Notes: generated from the letters alone by a model not told the origin. A stretch of DNA of 64,000 nt from Ambrosia x helenae (GCA_030844895.1 CM061227.1:77302575-77366574); one strand, 5' to 3'; shown: positions 32,006-44,750, counted from the stretch's first letter. Program-made: numbers and translations.

Positions 32006-34927
32006 TCCGCAATCTTAGCTCTTGTTTCGGTTTCATCTAACGATGAGAAGAAGATCGAGGACATTCCTGTCGTTTGTGATTTTCCCGACGTATTTCCCGA
32101 TGATTTGCCTGGTCTTCCACCTCACCGTCAGGTTGAATTTAGCATTGATCTTGCGCCCGGCGCGGCGCCTATTGCCCGAGCTCCTTACCACCTTGCACCT
32201 CCCGAGATGCAAGAATTATCTAACCAACTGCAGGAGTTGTTAGAAAAAGGGTTCATTAGACCTAGTTCATCCCCGTGGGGAGCTCCTATCCTATTTGTCA
32301 AAAAGAAAGATGGGAGCCTTCGTATGTGTATTGACTATCGGGAACTGAACAAGGTAACCATCAAGAATCGTTACCCGCTTCCTCGTATTGATGATTTATT
32401 CGATCAGCTCCAAGGCTCCAGTTTTTATTCCAAGATAGATCTGAGGTCTGGATATCATCAACTGCGGGTACAAGAAGCTGACATTCCAAAGACCGCCTTT
32501 CGTACACGCTATGGCCACTTCGAGTTCCTGGTCATGCCCTTCGGTCTTACGAATGCACCTGCTGTTTTCATGGACTTGATGAACCGCGTTTGCAAGCCCT
32601 ATCTCGATAAATTCGTTATCGTGTTTATCGACGACATTTTGGTTTATTCTAAGAACGAGACGGATCATGAAGAACACTTACGATTGGTTTTGGAACTTTT
32701 GAGACGGGAGCAGTTGTACGCTAAGTTCTCAAAGTGTGATTTCTGGTTGCGTGAAGTACAATTCCTAGGGCATGTGGTTAATGAACTAGGAATTCATGTT
32801 GATCCGGCAAAGATTGAAGCTATTAAGGAATGGGAAGCACCAAAGACGCCATCTGAGGTGCGGCAATTCCTAGGCCTTGCGGGTTACTATCGTCGTTTCA
32901 TTGAGGGATTTTCGAAGATCGCTCAACCCCTCACCACTCTTACCCAGAAAGACCGAAAGTTTGACTGGGGAGAACCGCAGGAATCAGCATTTCAGATGCT
33001 GAAACTTAAACTTTGCTCTGCCCCCATCTTATCCTTACCTGAGGGCACAGATGATTTTGTTGTGTACTGTGACGCTTCCATTCGTGGTCTCGGTTGTGTG
33101 TTAATGCAACGCGGGAAGGTTATTGCCTACGCCTCTCGCCAACTTAAGGTCCATGAAAAGAACTACACCACTCATGATTTAGAGTTGGGTGCAGTGATCT
33201 TTGCGTTGAAGATCTGGAGACATTACTTGTACGGTACCAAGTGCGAAGTATACACCGATCACAAGAGTCTCCAGCATATCTTCGATCAGAAAGTATTAAA
33301 CATGCGGCAGCGACGCTGGGTTGAACTCCTGAACGACTATGACTGTGCCATCAAGTACCATCCTGGTAAGGCGAATGTTGTGGCAGACGCCTTGAGCAGA
33401 AAGGAGTCTGTCAAACCTCGTCGTGTTCGCGCCTTACAGCTCACCATTCATTCTCTGTTGCCTGACCAAATTCGTTCGGCTCAATTGGAAGCTTTGAAGG
33501 AGGAAAACCTTAAAGCTGAAACCATGCACGGTGCTGATAAACACCTCGAGCTTGGGTCTGATGGCCTGCATTACTTTGCCGAGCGCGTTTGGGTTCCTTT
33601 ATTTGGGGGTTTGCGGGGGCTTGTCATGGACGAAGCTCACAAATCCCGGTATTCTATTCATCCGGGTTCCGATAAGATGTATCAGGACCTAAAGATACTC
33701 TATTGGTGGCCCAACATGAAGGCTGACATAGCTTCGTATGTCAGCAAATGTCTGACCTGTGCTAAGGTCAAGGTGGAGTACCAGAAGCCGTCTGGTCTTC
33801 TACAGCAACCTGAAATTCCTGAATGGAAATGGGAACGGATTACCATAGATTTTGTGACCAAACTTCCGAAGTCGCCCAGTGGTTGTGACATGATCTGGGT
33901 GATTGTCGACCGGTTGACAAAGTCCGCACATTTCCTCGCTATTAAGGAAACCGACAGTCTGGAGCGGTTGTCTCGCATCTATATTAAGGAAGTGGTTTCC
34001 AAGCACGGGGTGCCCGTCTCTATCATCTCCGATCGTGATCCTCGTTTCACTTCCCGTTTCTGGAAACAATTACATAAAGCGTTGGGTACTCAACTGGACA
34101 TGAGCACCGCATATCATCCGCAAACTGACGGTCAGAGCGAGCGGACGATTCAGACGCTTGAAGACATGCTTCGTGCATGCGTCATCGATTTCGGTAAGAG
34201 TTGGGAGGTTCACCTACCGTTGGTGGAGTTCTCTTACAACAATAGTTACCACTCCAGCATTAAGGCGGCACCGTTCGAGGCTCTGTATGGACGGAAGTGC
34301 CGGTCCCCTCTTTGTTGGGCCGAGGTGGGCGAAAGCTAACTCACTGGTCCAGAAATGGTGTACGAAACTTCTGAAAAGATCGTGCAAATTCGTAATCGTA
34401 TGGCGGCAGCTCGTGATCGTCAGAAGAGCTACTCTGATCGTCGTCGCAAACCTTTGGAGTTCCAGGTTGGCGACAAGGTTTTATTGAAGGTATCTCCATG
34501 GAAGGGCGTTATACGCTTCGGGAAGCGCGGCAAACTTAACCCTCGTTATGTCGGACCGTTCCCAATCCTGGAACGTATTGGGCCGGTGGCATACAGACTT
34601 GACTTACCAGCCGAGCTTAGTGGCGTGCATAACGTCTTCCATGTCTCGAATCTTAAGAAGTGCTTGGCGGACGAATCTCTCGTAGTTCCTCTCGAAGAAA
34701 TCAGAGTTGATGATCGTTTACGTATCGTGGAGGAACCAGTAGAAATCTTAGATTATAAGATTCGTAGCCTTCGTCGGAGTAAAATCCGCATCGTTAAGGT
34801 TCGTTGGAATTCAAATCGTGGACCGGAGTTCACGTGGGAGCGAGAAGATCAGATGAAGGCTAAGTACCCTCATCTATTTCCTAAGCGTGCATTTGAATCA
34901 AACTATGTTGCCTCCAAAGATAAATGA
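32006..34927 (+). pseudogene. pol: RT, RNase H, integrase with chromodomain, one internal stop
   Basis: In frame with gag-pro. RT at about 32110-32870 (LFVKKKDGSLRMCIDYRELN, YPLPRIDD, FGLTNAPAVF, catalytic FIDD near 32627). RNase H at about 33050-33400 (VVYCDAS, TDHKSLQHI, VVADALSR). Integrase zinc region (H-x-H and CLTC near 33750), core with Asp in TIDFV, Asp in SDRDPRF and Glu in TDGQSERTIQ (33840-34160), GKRGKLNPRYVGPF near 34520, then a chromodomain near 34735-34890 (VEILDYKIRSLRRSKIRIVK, EFTWERE). TAA at 34337-34339 interrupts GES-LTGPE, where the homologue has Gln: a single C-to-T change. Everything else is open to 34927. Confidence 0.94.
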
Positions 34928-35062
34928 ATCTCGGGTCGAGATTCCTTTCAACTGGGGGATGATGTAACAACGGGAAAATTTTTCTTTTCTTTCTTCCTTT
35001 CGTCTCTTCATCTCCGGACTTCATTTAATTTCGGGACGAAAATTCTTTCAACTGGGGGATGA
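34928..35062 (+). promoter_or_regulatory. 3' leader with two polypurine tracts 100 bp apart
   Basis: AACTGGGGGATGA occurs at 34950-34962, followed by TGTAACAAC, and again at 35050-35062, followed by TGTGACACC, the true LTR start. About 40 bases around each copy are alike (TCGGGTCGAGATT / TCGGGACGAAAATT, TTTCAACTGGGGGATGATGT). The second is the functional tract by position; the first looks like an older copy. Confidence 0.88.
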
Positions 35063-37788
35063 TGTGACACCCGGCATATTCAGGTCAATACTTTTATACT
35101 TTACATACATGCGTTTCATACTTTACATGCATACGAGTCTATCTCAACGAAAACATTTTAAACAACTACTTAATATCATACTTAACTGGGGTCAATTAAG
35201 TCGTACTGATGATTCGGGAATCATCGGGAGTCGTTACAATGGTTCGAGAGACCATTGGGTGTCGGTCCATAACCACGTGTACAAGAATCGGTGATTCGTG
35301 GAATCGCCGGGTTTAACGCACCCACGCAAGTCTCGAGTCCCGGGAATTGGTGATCGGGCGGGAACGTGTTATTTATCATGCATTATATGTTTACAATCAT
35401 TATGTGACTTGTCGGTATGTGAATATGTGTTAACATATGTTAAAACGGGGTTTAACGCGCAAAACACACGAAAACAGCCCCTATAGGCGATTAGGGAAGC
35501 CCAATCGCCTATAGGAGGGCGAGTGGGGGACCTTAGGGGCGAGTAGGGGCTGATCGCATGACTGTTCATGCGATTAGGCCCCAATCGCATGAACTTACAT
35601 GCGATTAGGCTTCCTAATCGCGTGTAAAGCTGCATAATCGCGTGTTACGTGCTGGACGACTAGAAACGCCTATAAATACCACCCTTGACCTCCAAAACAT
35701 CATTTGTGCAACCCTAGCCGTCCCATAACATAACCCAACGCACAAACACCCTCTGGAACTCGTTTTTGCATCAAAACAACCATTTCCAAGCTTATTCCAT
35801 CATCACCTCTTGAATACAAGGTGTGTTCTTCAAACCCAAACCTTTAAATGATTATGTTTTATTCCCTAAACGTCCAGACCTGACTTATAAATGTTTTTGT
35901 CTTTGAAAATCCATTTAAAACCGTTTTTAAACAAACCCACACCTTTACATGTGTTATATGTATTATATGTGATTAAAGGTAGAATTTTTAGGATTGAATC
36001 ATGGTTGTTTTTGTGTTATTATGATGTTTATGGCTGTTACAAGTTAGTATGATGATGTCCTAGGAGTTTGAATGGTTTTGGTTGTGTATTGTTGATACTT
36101 GATGTTTTGACCCATTTGAAGGATTTTGGATGATTAAGGATGATATGAGGTATGTTGTTGATTGAATGATGTTAGGGTTTGCTTTAGGATGATGCTAGAA
36201 CAGTAGGATGCTATCGGACAACGTGGTTATGCGATGTAATCTGAATAATTGCTATTTAGGGCAAGTTCTTGCATGTTGATGTGATGTTTCATGCTAAGTT
36301 GCTATTTTGGGAAAACGCTCGCATTCGGAACTGTTAGAACGATGAAAACTTAGGGGTTTTGCTTGAAATATGTTTGTTAAGGTGTTAGGATGATTATTGG
36401 ATGTTTTTACATGTTTCGGGTCTGATTTGGAGCGTTAAACGCACGAAATTGCATTGTACAGCTGCAGCAGGCGATTAGCATCCTAATCGCATGCTGTTAT
36501 AGGCGATTAGGCCCCTTAGGGGGCGATTGGCATCCCAATCGCATGACTATATAGGCGATTAGCATGCTGATTGCCTGTTGACCATCCCCAATCACATGTT
36601 GACTTTTCCTAAATGCTAGTTTGATTCCTAATCGCGTGTAATGCTGCTGTTTGTATATTTTAACATCCCGGAACATAATTTGACGCCTAGGAACATGATA
36701 GGAACCCGGGATACACCCAATGACTTAGTAATACGTGTTCGGACCTGTTTACGCGTTAATTGGACATTATGCTAGACTAGGTGAACTGTTGCGCGTATTA
36801 AGTGTTTAATTGCATATGTGGCATGATGTCTTGTATTTATCTAACACATGAGATGTCGGGTCACCAATGGGATGTCGGGCCTTGTCTGGTACGGTCGGTT
36901 AAACGTTTGAAACATCATTTCATATATACACGGTTATGGTCTGGACTACTAGGGACTAATCAACCTGCGGGTTGTTAGTCTAACACCTTATACGCTCGTC
37001 ATGATAGGTCATCGGTATTAGGGGCCGTCTATTGAGCATGTTTACTTGTCGTAGTGCGAAGAGAAGCATCAGGTGAGTTTCACGGCCCCGCCTTACGCTT
37101 TACATTTTGGGGGAGACACATGCTTATACTTATTACATAAATTATCATGTTATGCTAGTGGTTGATTCGTTTACATACTATACGATACGTAAAGTCCCGG
37201 GGAAACCATGAATATGCTGGATAGCATAACGGGGGAAATGTGGATAGATCTATTGGGATTGACAGACCCCACCCGCCGGCTGGGAGCCGGGCGGGTGCAT
37301 ATTGTCTCGGTCGTAAGCTAAATCATTTCGGGCAAAAATCATATCTCGTTGTCTGTAATGGTTTCCGGTCGTGGTAGTATAACTCATGCGTCTAGCTAAC
37401 GCTATTATTTCTGACATAGTGATAACATGATGGCTTTTATTACTTTAAACGTTTAATATAAAACCTGTGAACTCACCGGCATTATTTGCTGACGTTTTTA
37501 GCATGTTTGTCTCAGGTCGTTGAGGTAGCAGCTTATCATAGGCGCACGGAGTCACACGGCGTCTAGGATTCATATGCATTGTCTTATCTTTTTCAGACTT
37601 ACGTACTTTTACATTTTGGGTTGTAATAAAAGTGACGCTTCCGCAGCGAATGGATTTATGAAAACTTGATGGTTGTTTATTTCATTTTACGTATCATATA
37701 GTGTCGTTTATTGTGACCGTTGACTTAGATCCTGGTTTGCCATGCGCCTCGCGGTAAAACCCCGCACGTAGAATTTGAGGGTGTGACA
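35063..37788 (+). mobile_element. 3' LTR, 2726 bp
   Basis: Nearly identical to the 5' LTR and bounded by a polypurine tract on the left and CGGAT on the right. TATA box 35673-35680, palindrome clusters 35484-35643 and 36466-36635, candidate intron 37073-37515. Confidence 0.95.
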
Positions 37789-37793
37789 CGGAT
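37789..37793. repeat. target-site duplication CGGAT (right)
   Basis: Matches 26878-26882. Confidence 0.95.
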
Positions 37794-37932
37794 CATCGTA
37801 ACGACTCCCGATGATTCCCAGAATCATCATACCGACTCGACTGACCCCGTTAAGTACGTAATATGCACGACTCGCTAAGGTAGACTTACTAGTTTAGTCA
37901 ACGTTACTAACCTGAGTTTGCCGGGTGTCACA
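37794..37932 (-). mobile_element. solo LTR, right part
   Basis: The remaining 139 bases of the solo LTR that begins at 24345, ending GGGTGTCACA. They correspond to the first bases of the family's LTR read on the minus strand (TGTGACACCCGGCAAACTC). TCGAG follows at 37933-37937. Confidence 0.92.
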
Positions 37933-37937
37933 TCGAG

Positions 37938-38116
37938 TCCTGATCCCGACCAGTTTTACCGATTATTTCACTGTCGTGCCTTCGGACGGGTGAGTGGTCG
38001 GGTTTTCCCGGGAATTGGTGGCAATTGGTGGCCCGGGTACTCTCGAGTACCTGATTCGCCAAAAGGGTGCCCGAGAGTGCTCGGAAATTGATTCGTTGGC
38101 CGTTCAAAAAAAAAAA
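37938..38116 (+). mobile_element. SINE, right part and A-tail
   Basis: Continues the SINE after the solo LTR: a GC-rich body with several GGAATTGGTGGC / GGCAATTGGTGGC and GAGTAC-type short repeats, then GCCGTTC and 13 A residues. The 16-bp target duplication at 38117-38132 closes it. Confidence 0.85.
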
Positions 38117-38132
38117 AATATAGTAATAGTAT

Positions 38133-40437
38133 TAGTCTAGTTTATTTAATTATTCCAAATATAACAAGAATCGTATAAACTCTAGCTAGATCTAGCTGAA
38201 TTATTAACCAACTTTGATTTAGTCTCAAACGAGGTTTGAATTTGTTTAATTTAACAAAGGTAGGTTTGTTTCAAACTTTCATTGAGTTTTTTCAAAGGAG
38301 TCGACTCATTGACAACCTAGCTAGCTAGCTACGTAAAAGTTGAAGTGTGGGTAAACGAAAATCAATGGAAAGATCTACATAGGTTTCGTGGGCTACATGT
38401 AGGGGTGGTTTATATTAGAAAATGACATGTCAAAGAGATCGAGAGGGGTGGACATTACCCGTTAGCGGTGAGTTTGGACCTTTCTTTATTCAATCATTTA
38501 ATTTAATTTTTATTAGTTTAATTATTTATCAACTTAATAATATAAGTTTTATTTAATTATTCTTTATGGTCATATATAGTTTCTGTTCATTGGTTTCCAA
38601 CTCCTATAAAAAGGTGATCGAATAATTTGTTTGTGTAACCTTTTTCTTAACTAAATAACAAATAAATCAATCAAACGTCGTACGTAAAAACAAATTTCTT
38701 TTTGTTTTTAAGTTTCCATTTTTCTCTATAAATTTAAGATTACAACATATAAATTTGCATTTACTATAAAAAGATAAATTTGAATTTACTATAACATAAA
38801 GAGCCAGAAACATTGCAAGGCTGTGAGGAATTTGGTTGTGGAGTGTACTTTTTTTGTTTTGTTTTTGTATGGGTCTGCAATAGTCAAGTGAAGCCCGTGA
38901 CTCCGATCGCAACCACAACTGTGATTTTTTATTTATCTATATCGTTTTTCTTTTTAATCATTATAAACATTTCCTGAGTTTAAAATAATAAAAATCTAAA
39001 TCGCGTTTTTGAATAGTAACATTAATAATCATTTGACATATTAATGTTAAATCAAATTTGAGTATTTTCTACAAATAAGTTGTTAATTAAGTGAAATTTG
39101 AGTATTTTCTAACTAAATGTGAAATTTACTAAAGGTGAAAAACATTCGAATGTGTTATTTACATATAAAAAAAATATCGGTAGAGTTTTAGGTTTTATAA
39201 TTGGTGAGAGTCAGATATCATTTCTGAATCCTGTAAGAATCACTGCCAGATTAAAAATATTTCGATAGTGCTCTAAAAAGTTTTACAGAAAGATACAAAA
39301 CCAGAGGATTCAAATACAATACAAGAACGAATATGTGATTTTTTTATGGAAAAAAAAATACAAGAATCATACGAAAGTTCATCTTTTTATAGGTTGCGAC
39401 CCAACACAACGACTTTGTTGATACGTTGCAACTCTTCTTGAAATATTAGTAGGACTATTGGACTAACCTAAAAATAGTAACCTTGTAAACTATTGCTGAT
39501 GATCAGTTATCACTATTATTCCTTCAATTAAACAACTAGCTATTTTACTTTTAGAATCCGATTTATACAAAACCCAATCATATTTAGGGGACAGATCATA
39601 TACCCATGTATTTTCTTGGAGTTAGAAGATCGATGTAAAAGGGAACATGCACGTATGAGATGTCAATGGAGTTTCAAATACATGTAAGTTCTCATATACG
39701 AGTTTGTAATGATAAAAGCCAAACCGTGTCTCATTAGGGATTCAGGATCACTGTGACGTAAAACTCAAATGTGTAATGTCCACATGACCCATTATGGCAT
39801 TTTATCACTTGTGTTTTATATTTTTTTATTATTATAAGGAGAAATTGTCAATGTCCCGATTATATGTATATATTTACTTTTTTTTTCAATAATTGATGCT
39901 TGACTCAATTACTCGAGAAGGCCGGTGATTAATACAAGTAGAACTCACAAGAAGAGGGGAAAAAAATCAATTAAGCATGATTTTAATTTTATAATTAAAA
40001 GATATAAATGTTTAAAAAACAAAATTTGCTTAGTTTGTTTATATGTTTTGTATATTCTAGGGTTTTGATGTTCTTTGACCTAGTTTTTCCAATTTGAAAT
40101 CGACTTTAGTTTCCTGGAAATATCACTTATAGTAATAACTTATTATATAAATATTGTTAAAAGTTCTTTAATATCTTTGAACAGTATACTAGAAACAATA
40201 ATCAATTAACAGTATTCTTGAGATATAAAAAACATTTAAATAGTTTATTAATCCATACCGGTTAGGATCAAATACATAGTGAAAGAAAAATAGAAAGTCG
40301 TAAGAAGGGTATCAAACGGACTCCGATTGAACTCATTGGAGCGACATTGGAACCGTCTCATCAAACCCTACGATCTTAATTTTTAGGTTTTCGCTTTTTT
40401 GGATTTTTATATTGTAGTTTTTAGATTTTACGTTATA
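38133..40437. other. AT-rich intergenic stretch, no gene seen
   Basis: ORFs here are short and compositionally random (for example an 83-codon minus frame at 38667-38918). I see no transposon termini. Possible unique intergenic DNA, useful as an anchor for comparison between accessions. Confidence 0.5.
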
Positions 40438-40600
40438 TCATTGTGTCTTTTACGTAGCATTGTGTCTTTTTTTTTATTTTCATCATTGTGTCACTTTTAC
40501 GATTCATTGTGTCTTTTTTCTTCAGCATTGTGTTATACTTATTGCCATTGTGTTATATTTTGCGACTCATTGTGTTATATTTCATGATCTATTGTGTTTT
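40438..40600 (+). repeat. degenerate tandem array of ATTGTGT, about 21-bp period
   Basis: ATTGTGT begins at 40440, 40459, 40485, 40506, 40527, 40547, 40569 and 40591, with T-rich, otherwise variable bases between. It makes a 62-codon plus-strand ORF with recurring S-L-C that is a by-product of the repeat. Confidence 0.88.
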
Positions 40601-40823
40601 TTGTATCATTCTCACCATTCTCATTTTTGTTACACTGTATAGAATAACTTAACCCTAATCTATATATAATGGATTTTGCTCCACTCTAATGACAACTCTT
40701 GTATATGAATTCAAATCAATAAATCAAAACTAAATTTTGTATATAAATAAAAGTCCGGTGATTTATACAAATATAACTCGCAAGAAGTAGAAAAAAAGTC
40801 AATTAATCATCATTTTATTTATA

Positions 40824-40851
40824 CTAGTACGGTGCCCCGCGCGATGCAGCG
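40824..40851 (-). mobile_element. Helitron-like 3' terminus
   Basis: On the minus strand the sequence reads CCCGC...GCGCGGGG, a GC-rich hairpin, then CACCGTACTAG and a host T, the usual form of a plant Helitron 3' end (hairpin, then CTRR, target T). The rest of the element would lie to the right, but a foldback element starts at once and I find no matching 5' end. Confidence 0.55.
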
Positions 40852-41322
40852 GGAAACACATACACTTCTAATGGTGTGTATGGTTCGGTTCAGTTCGATT
40901 ATTAGCCCTTACCGAAACTAAAACCAAAGTCATCGGTTAATCGATCTTATTAAACAATCGATTATTTGCTTTGATTTATATGGTTAGATTATCGTTTTTT
41001 AGTTTGGTTTACTTAATTTTGGTTAACAACAAAAACCAAACTTTTGTTAAATTTTTTGCCCATATTTATATCTTTTATACATCCATTTCATGTATTTATA
41101 TATTCATTTCATGTACTTCTAAAAAGTTTTGTTTTGGTTATTAACTAAAAAAATTAATTAAAATGAACTAAAAACAACAATCTAACAAAATTGACTAAAC
41201 CAATTAATTAGTTGGTTAATAGGATTGATAAACCGATAATGTCGATTTTTGTTCGGTTGATTCTAATAATTGAACTGAACCGAACCGAACGCAACCATGC
41301 ACCATTAGAAGTGTATGTGTTC
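40852..41322. mobile_element. foldback/MITE-like element with long inverted repeats
   Basis: The left arm (GGAAACACATACACTTCTAA, then TGGTTCGGTTCAGTTCGATT) and the right arm (inverse, ending TTAGAAGTGTATGTGTTCC) pair over at least 55 bases with few mismatches, and complementarity continues imperfectly inward through CGGTTAATCG / GGTTAATAGG-type stretches, so the 471-bp element can fold into one long hairpin. It has no coding capacity. I could not find a clear target duplication, so the superfamily is open. Confidence 0.8.
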
Positions 41323-41733
41323 CTAGCTTACTACATCGCGCTGGCACGCGTTATGAATATATGAATGGTTCCATTTTAGTTTGACTGATTTCGGTTAACT
41401 AAGGGTACAAAAAGTAAACGATAACCGATTTTAAGTTAAATCGGATGTTGGTTAATTCAGTTTTCAATTGATTTTGATTAAGTTTTATCTCTTTTTTTGT
41501 TTGGCTTTGGTGAACGGTTTAGTTATTGTTCACTCCCAGATATATTAATCACGTAACACTAAAAAAATTTAAATTAAAAAAAATTAACAATACTATACTC
41601 AAATTAAAGATAATGAAATGCCCATTATATGTAATTTTTTTTTTTGTAAAAGTATCAACGTATGAAGAAAAATAAGACTATTTAAAAATCATGAGGAATA
41701 GTTTGCTTAAAACATGAAAAAGAAGTTTACATA
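41323..41733. other. AT-rich spacer, no gene seen
   Basis: It begins CTAGCTTACTACATCGCGCT, which may be decayed Helitron terminal sequence. No coding signal. Confidence 0.4.
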
Positions 41734-41869
41734 TCTATATCTATATATCTAATAAAAGAGTAACTAGGGCTAAGGGACCCATTTTCTTATCAAATGGTTG
41801 CTCCGACCCGACCCAATCTAGGGATATGGTACCCGGTAACCCGCATATAAATACTTCTTTTTTCTCAGT

Positions 41870-43900
41870 TTTATTACCTCCTTTAGCTATCCATCCATAT
41901 TATTCACTCTTTCAACATAAACCCTAATCGCCTCCTTCAGTGAACGAATCGTATCCTCCAATCCTCCAAATCAGGTAACAATTCTTTAAAATATTATGAT
42001 TTCATATATGAATCTTATTATTAATCTTCGATTTCGTAAACCCTAACTGCAAAAATGCATATTTGTTTCTCCATCCTCGTCATTCTCAATCTACCAGATT
42101 TAAACATCCATGGTATAATTATCCATCCAGATTGAAGGTTAGTAAATGGTTCCGATTCTTAGATTCTTCATTTTTTGTATTTTCATTGATTGATTTGAAA
42201 GAAAAACGACTGTCAATTGATAACCCGTCTCTTTTGTGATGTGCCGCCTCTTTTGTGATGCTCCGTTTTTGTTTATAACCCGTCTTCTTTTTTCCCCAAA
42301 TACATAGTTCGCTGCTCTTACCAATGCTATCCTCTCAAACCCTAAACAACTAATCCGATCTTACCTCAACGATATCAATCCTAATGTAGTTCGTTTTTCT
42401 TTCAACTCTTTTCATTGAATTTACTGGAATCATTGAAACCGATACTGACTGAGGTAAACACCATATCCCGTTTTGTAGTTCGTTTTTCTTTCCCCTAAAC
42501 AACTAATCCGATCTTACCTCAACGATATCCTCTCAAACCCTAAACAACTAATCCGATCGTACCTCTGTCTTATGATTTCTCTTTCATTTGTAGTTCATTC
42601 ATTATAACTGAAATTAGATCAGGGAATGCATACACAAGTGAAAATTGTAGTTCATTCATTATGTTCTTGATTCGTTTTTTTTTCTCTGCTCTCTATTTTG
42701 GCTATCCATCTTCAATGTTTTGGTAGAGTATCATAGCATCTAATCTGAATGATCAATACAATATTTGAATGATCAATACAATCTTGCTGCTAGGGAATAA
42801 ACCCGACCAAAAGCTCAAGATCTGAAATTCCGAAGAGTGGCGGCTGCTAGGATTTCGTCGCGAAGGTACAATTGTTCATCATTGTGTTTTATTTCTTTCG
42901 AATTTCTAAAATGCGAAATATATTTTGATGAAATTTTTTATTTTCATTCGACATGGTGAATGTGAGAGAAATCTGTTTTGTAGGATGAGTTATGTGTGAA
43001 AAACACCCACTGCTGCAACTAAAGGTATGTCGTAGAAATTTGAAACTCGCCAAGTGTTTGATAAAATGCTCAAATGAGAATTATAGTCTAAATTGAGGAT
43101 TCTTGCTTTGAATGTGGCCTAAACCTTATAAATTAATAAAATTGGGTATAAATTAGGAATTAAAAATGATTATGTGAATAAAGTTAAGAAGGTATGTGGT
43201 CGTTTGTAATGAATTAATGATACGATTTTTTAGTCTAAAGGTGATGTTTTGAATTCCAAGCTACCCATGTATGAAGGAATGAAGGTTAACGGTTCTTGTG
43301 TTTCATTCAAGAAAAGAAAACCAATGAATTTACTATTTGTTTATGAGGTGGTACAATGTGATTAGAATGCAGATATCTCTATTAGCAGTGATTATAATGT
43401 AGATATCTCTATTAGCAAGTTGTTGTAGGAAAAGAAGAAATGGCTATGGTATTGTCATGATAAATCTAATAATGTTATATGCATTTCCATATATTTATAA
43501 AAATGGGTGGTTTTGGCTGATGTGGCAATTTTGGGGTGATAATTTTATATGCAGTTCCATATATTAAGAGTTTATGCTTGAGGCACTAATCTTAACATTC
43601 TGACCCATTTACTATGCAAGGGTGACTTAATTAAACTCTTAATGGGTCAAGAGGGTAAATTGAAAATTTAACTTATGATGGTATAGGTTGAAGTCACCTA
43701 AAGTGAGAATATGTTAGTAATTTTATCTAATAATCGAATATAAGCGGTTAGTGTTTATGTTTAAGATTAAAATATAATTATAAATCATTGGGTAGTTTTC
43801 AAAATTATGTTCTTTCCTTCCGCCATTATCTAATTCGCAGAACAAGTTGAAGCACTTCTGGAACTTAATCAATCTATTGAGATTTTGATCCAAAGACTGT
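41870..43900 (+). other. Helitron interior, 5'-UTR-like and exon-like scraps, no supported gene
   Basis: The segment near 41875-41975 (CCTCCTTTAGC...AACCCTAATCGCC...CAAATCAG|GTAACA) resembles a plant 5' UTR exon ending in a splice donor. CTCAACGATATC and CTAAACAACTAATCCGATC occur twice or more at 42340-42570, a local duplication. Short coding-like peptides with donor sites occur near 42800-42866 (TTTCGTCGCGAAG|GTACAA). I cannot name the source genes. Confidence 0.35.
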
Positions 43901-44750
43901 GCGCCGTCTAGGTTGGACTGAGAAAATTGTGCAGGTCCGTCAACAAGTTATTGACCGAAGAAAAAGGAGAAAACACCGCTGGTGTTAATTGACTCAATAA
44001 TATGCTGCTAAGTCAGCTACACACTGTTGCCATAAACAACAATTCTAAACATATCGGTAAGTAACTTTTTTTCAACCTTTTATTTAGGTTTTAGAGTATA
44101 GATTGAAAATTAGTTGATTCCACTACCAATTGATAAGGCAAAAGTCAAGTAGTTGACAAAATATTTGAACTTTGATGCCTATTTAATGGTAAAGCTTTTA
44201 ACTTTTGAGAAAACAAATCCATATGTTTTTAGTTATTTGGGAAAAAAATCATTTTGCCAAACACATCTGGTGCAAAATAAATAAATTATTATATCAACGA
44301 CACAATGACAACCAATTTAGACTGAATTGATTGAAAACTAAGGGTCGAATGGGTACTTTGGAATGAGATCATATAACATTGTTTGTTGATTTCAGGACTA
44401 CATTATCTTACAGATAAACTAATGGCCTTTTTGTACTAATGTATATTTTATTATTTTATCATATTGCAAGGCCAAAAGATTTGATTTGGGTAACCCTTCT
44501 GAATGTAGGAAAAAAATTATCACATAGCAACTTTATTGTGAGGGCTCATACAAAACAAGTTACCATTCGACGGTATGTCAAATCTGCAGGCTACCTCTGA
44601 AAGGGCTTTCAAGATATTTATCTTCTCGCAAAATGAGTGAGCTGGATTCTCTATCATGAGTAGTGAATTATGTTTTCTTCTGCCTTTTCCTTTCAGATGT
44701 GTTGCGATTATTCTTAAATTATACTAATGTTAATATTTGTGTGTGTGTTC

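Larger units (their letters stand above)
26883..37788 (+). mobile_element. nearly intact Ty3/gypsy chromodomain retrotransposon (Tekay/Del-like)
   Basis: A complete 10.9-kb element: 5' LTR 26883-29612, primer site 29616-29627, gag with an intron from 30241, pol to 34927, two polypurine tracts, 3' LTR 35063-37788, flanked by CGGAT. The two LTRs differ at roughly 15-17 positions by eye in about 2.73 kb, so the insertion is recent. The coding frame is continuous from gag to the chromodomain apart from two TAA codons (32003-32005 and 34337-34339). Long LTRs, an integrase-linked chromodomain and PR-RT-RH-INT order place it near the Tekay/Del chromoviruses; lineage is inference. It could be mobilised in trans, as the LTRs and priming sites look intact. 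Confidence 0.96.

Noticed and set aside
40399..40642. Hydrophobic plus-strand ORFs of 60-62 codons
   Set aside because: By-product of the ATTGTGT tandem repeat.
43850..44060. Possible fragments of further host genes in the Helitron
   Set aside because: Coding-like peptides in several frames, but none matches a family I can name with confidence.
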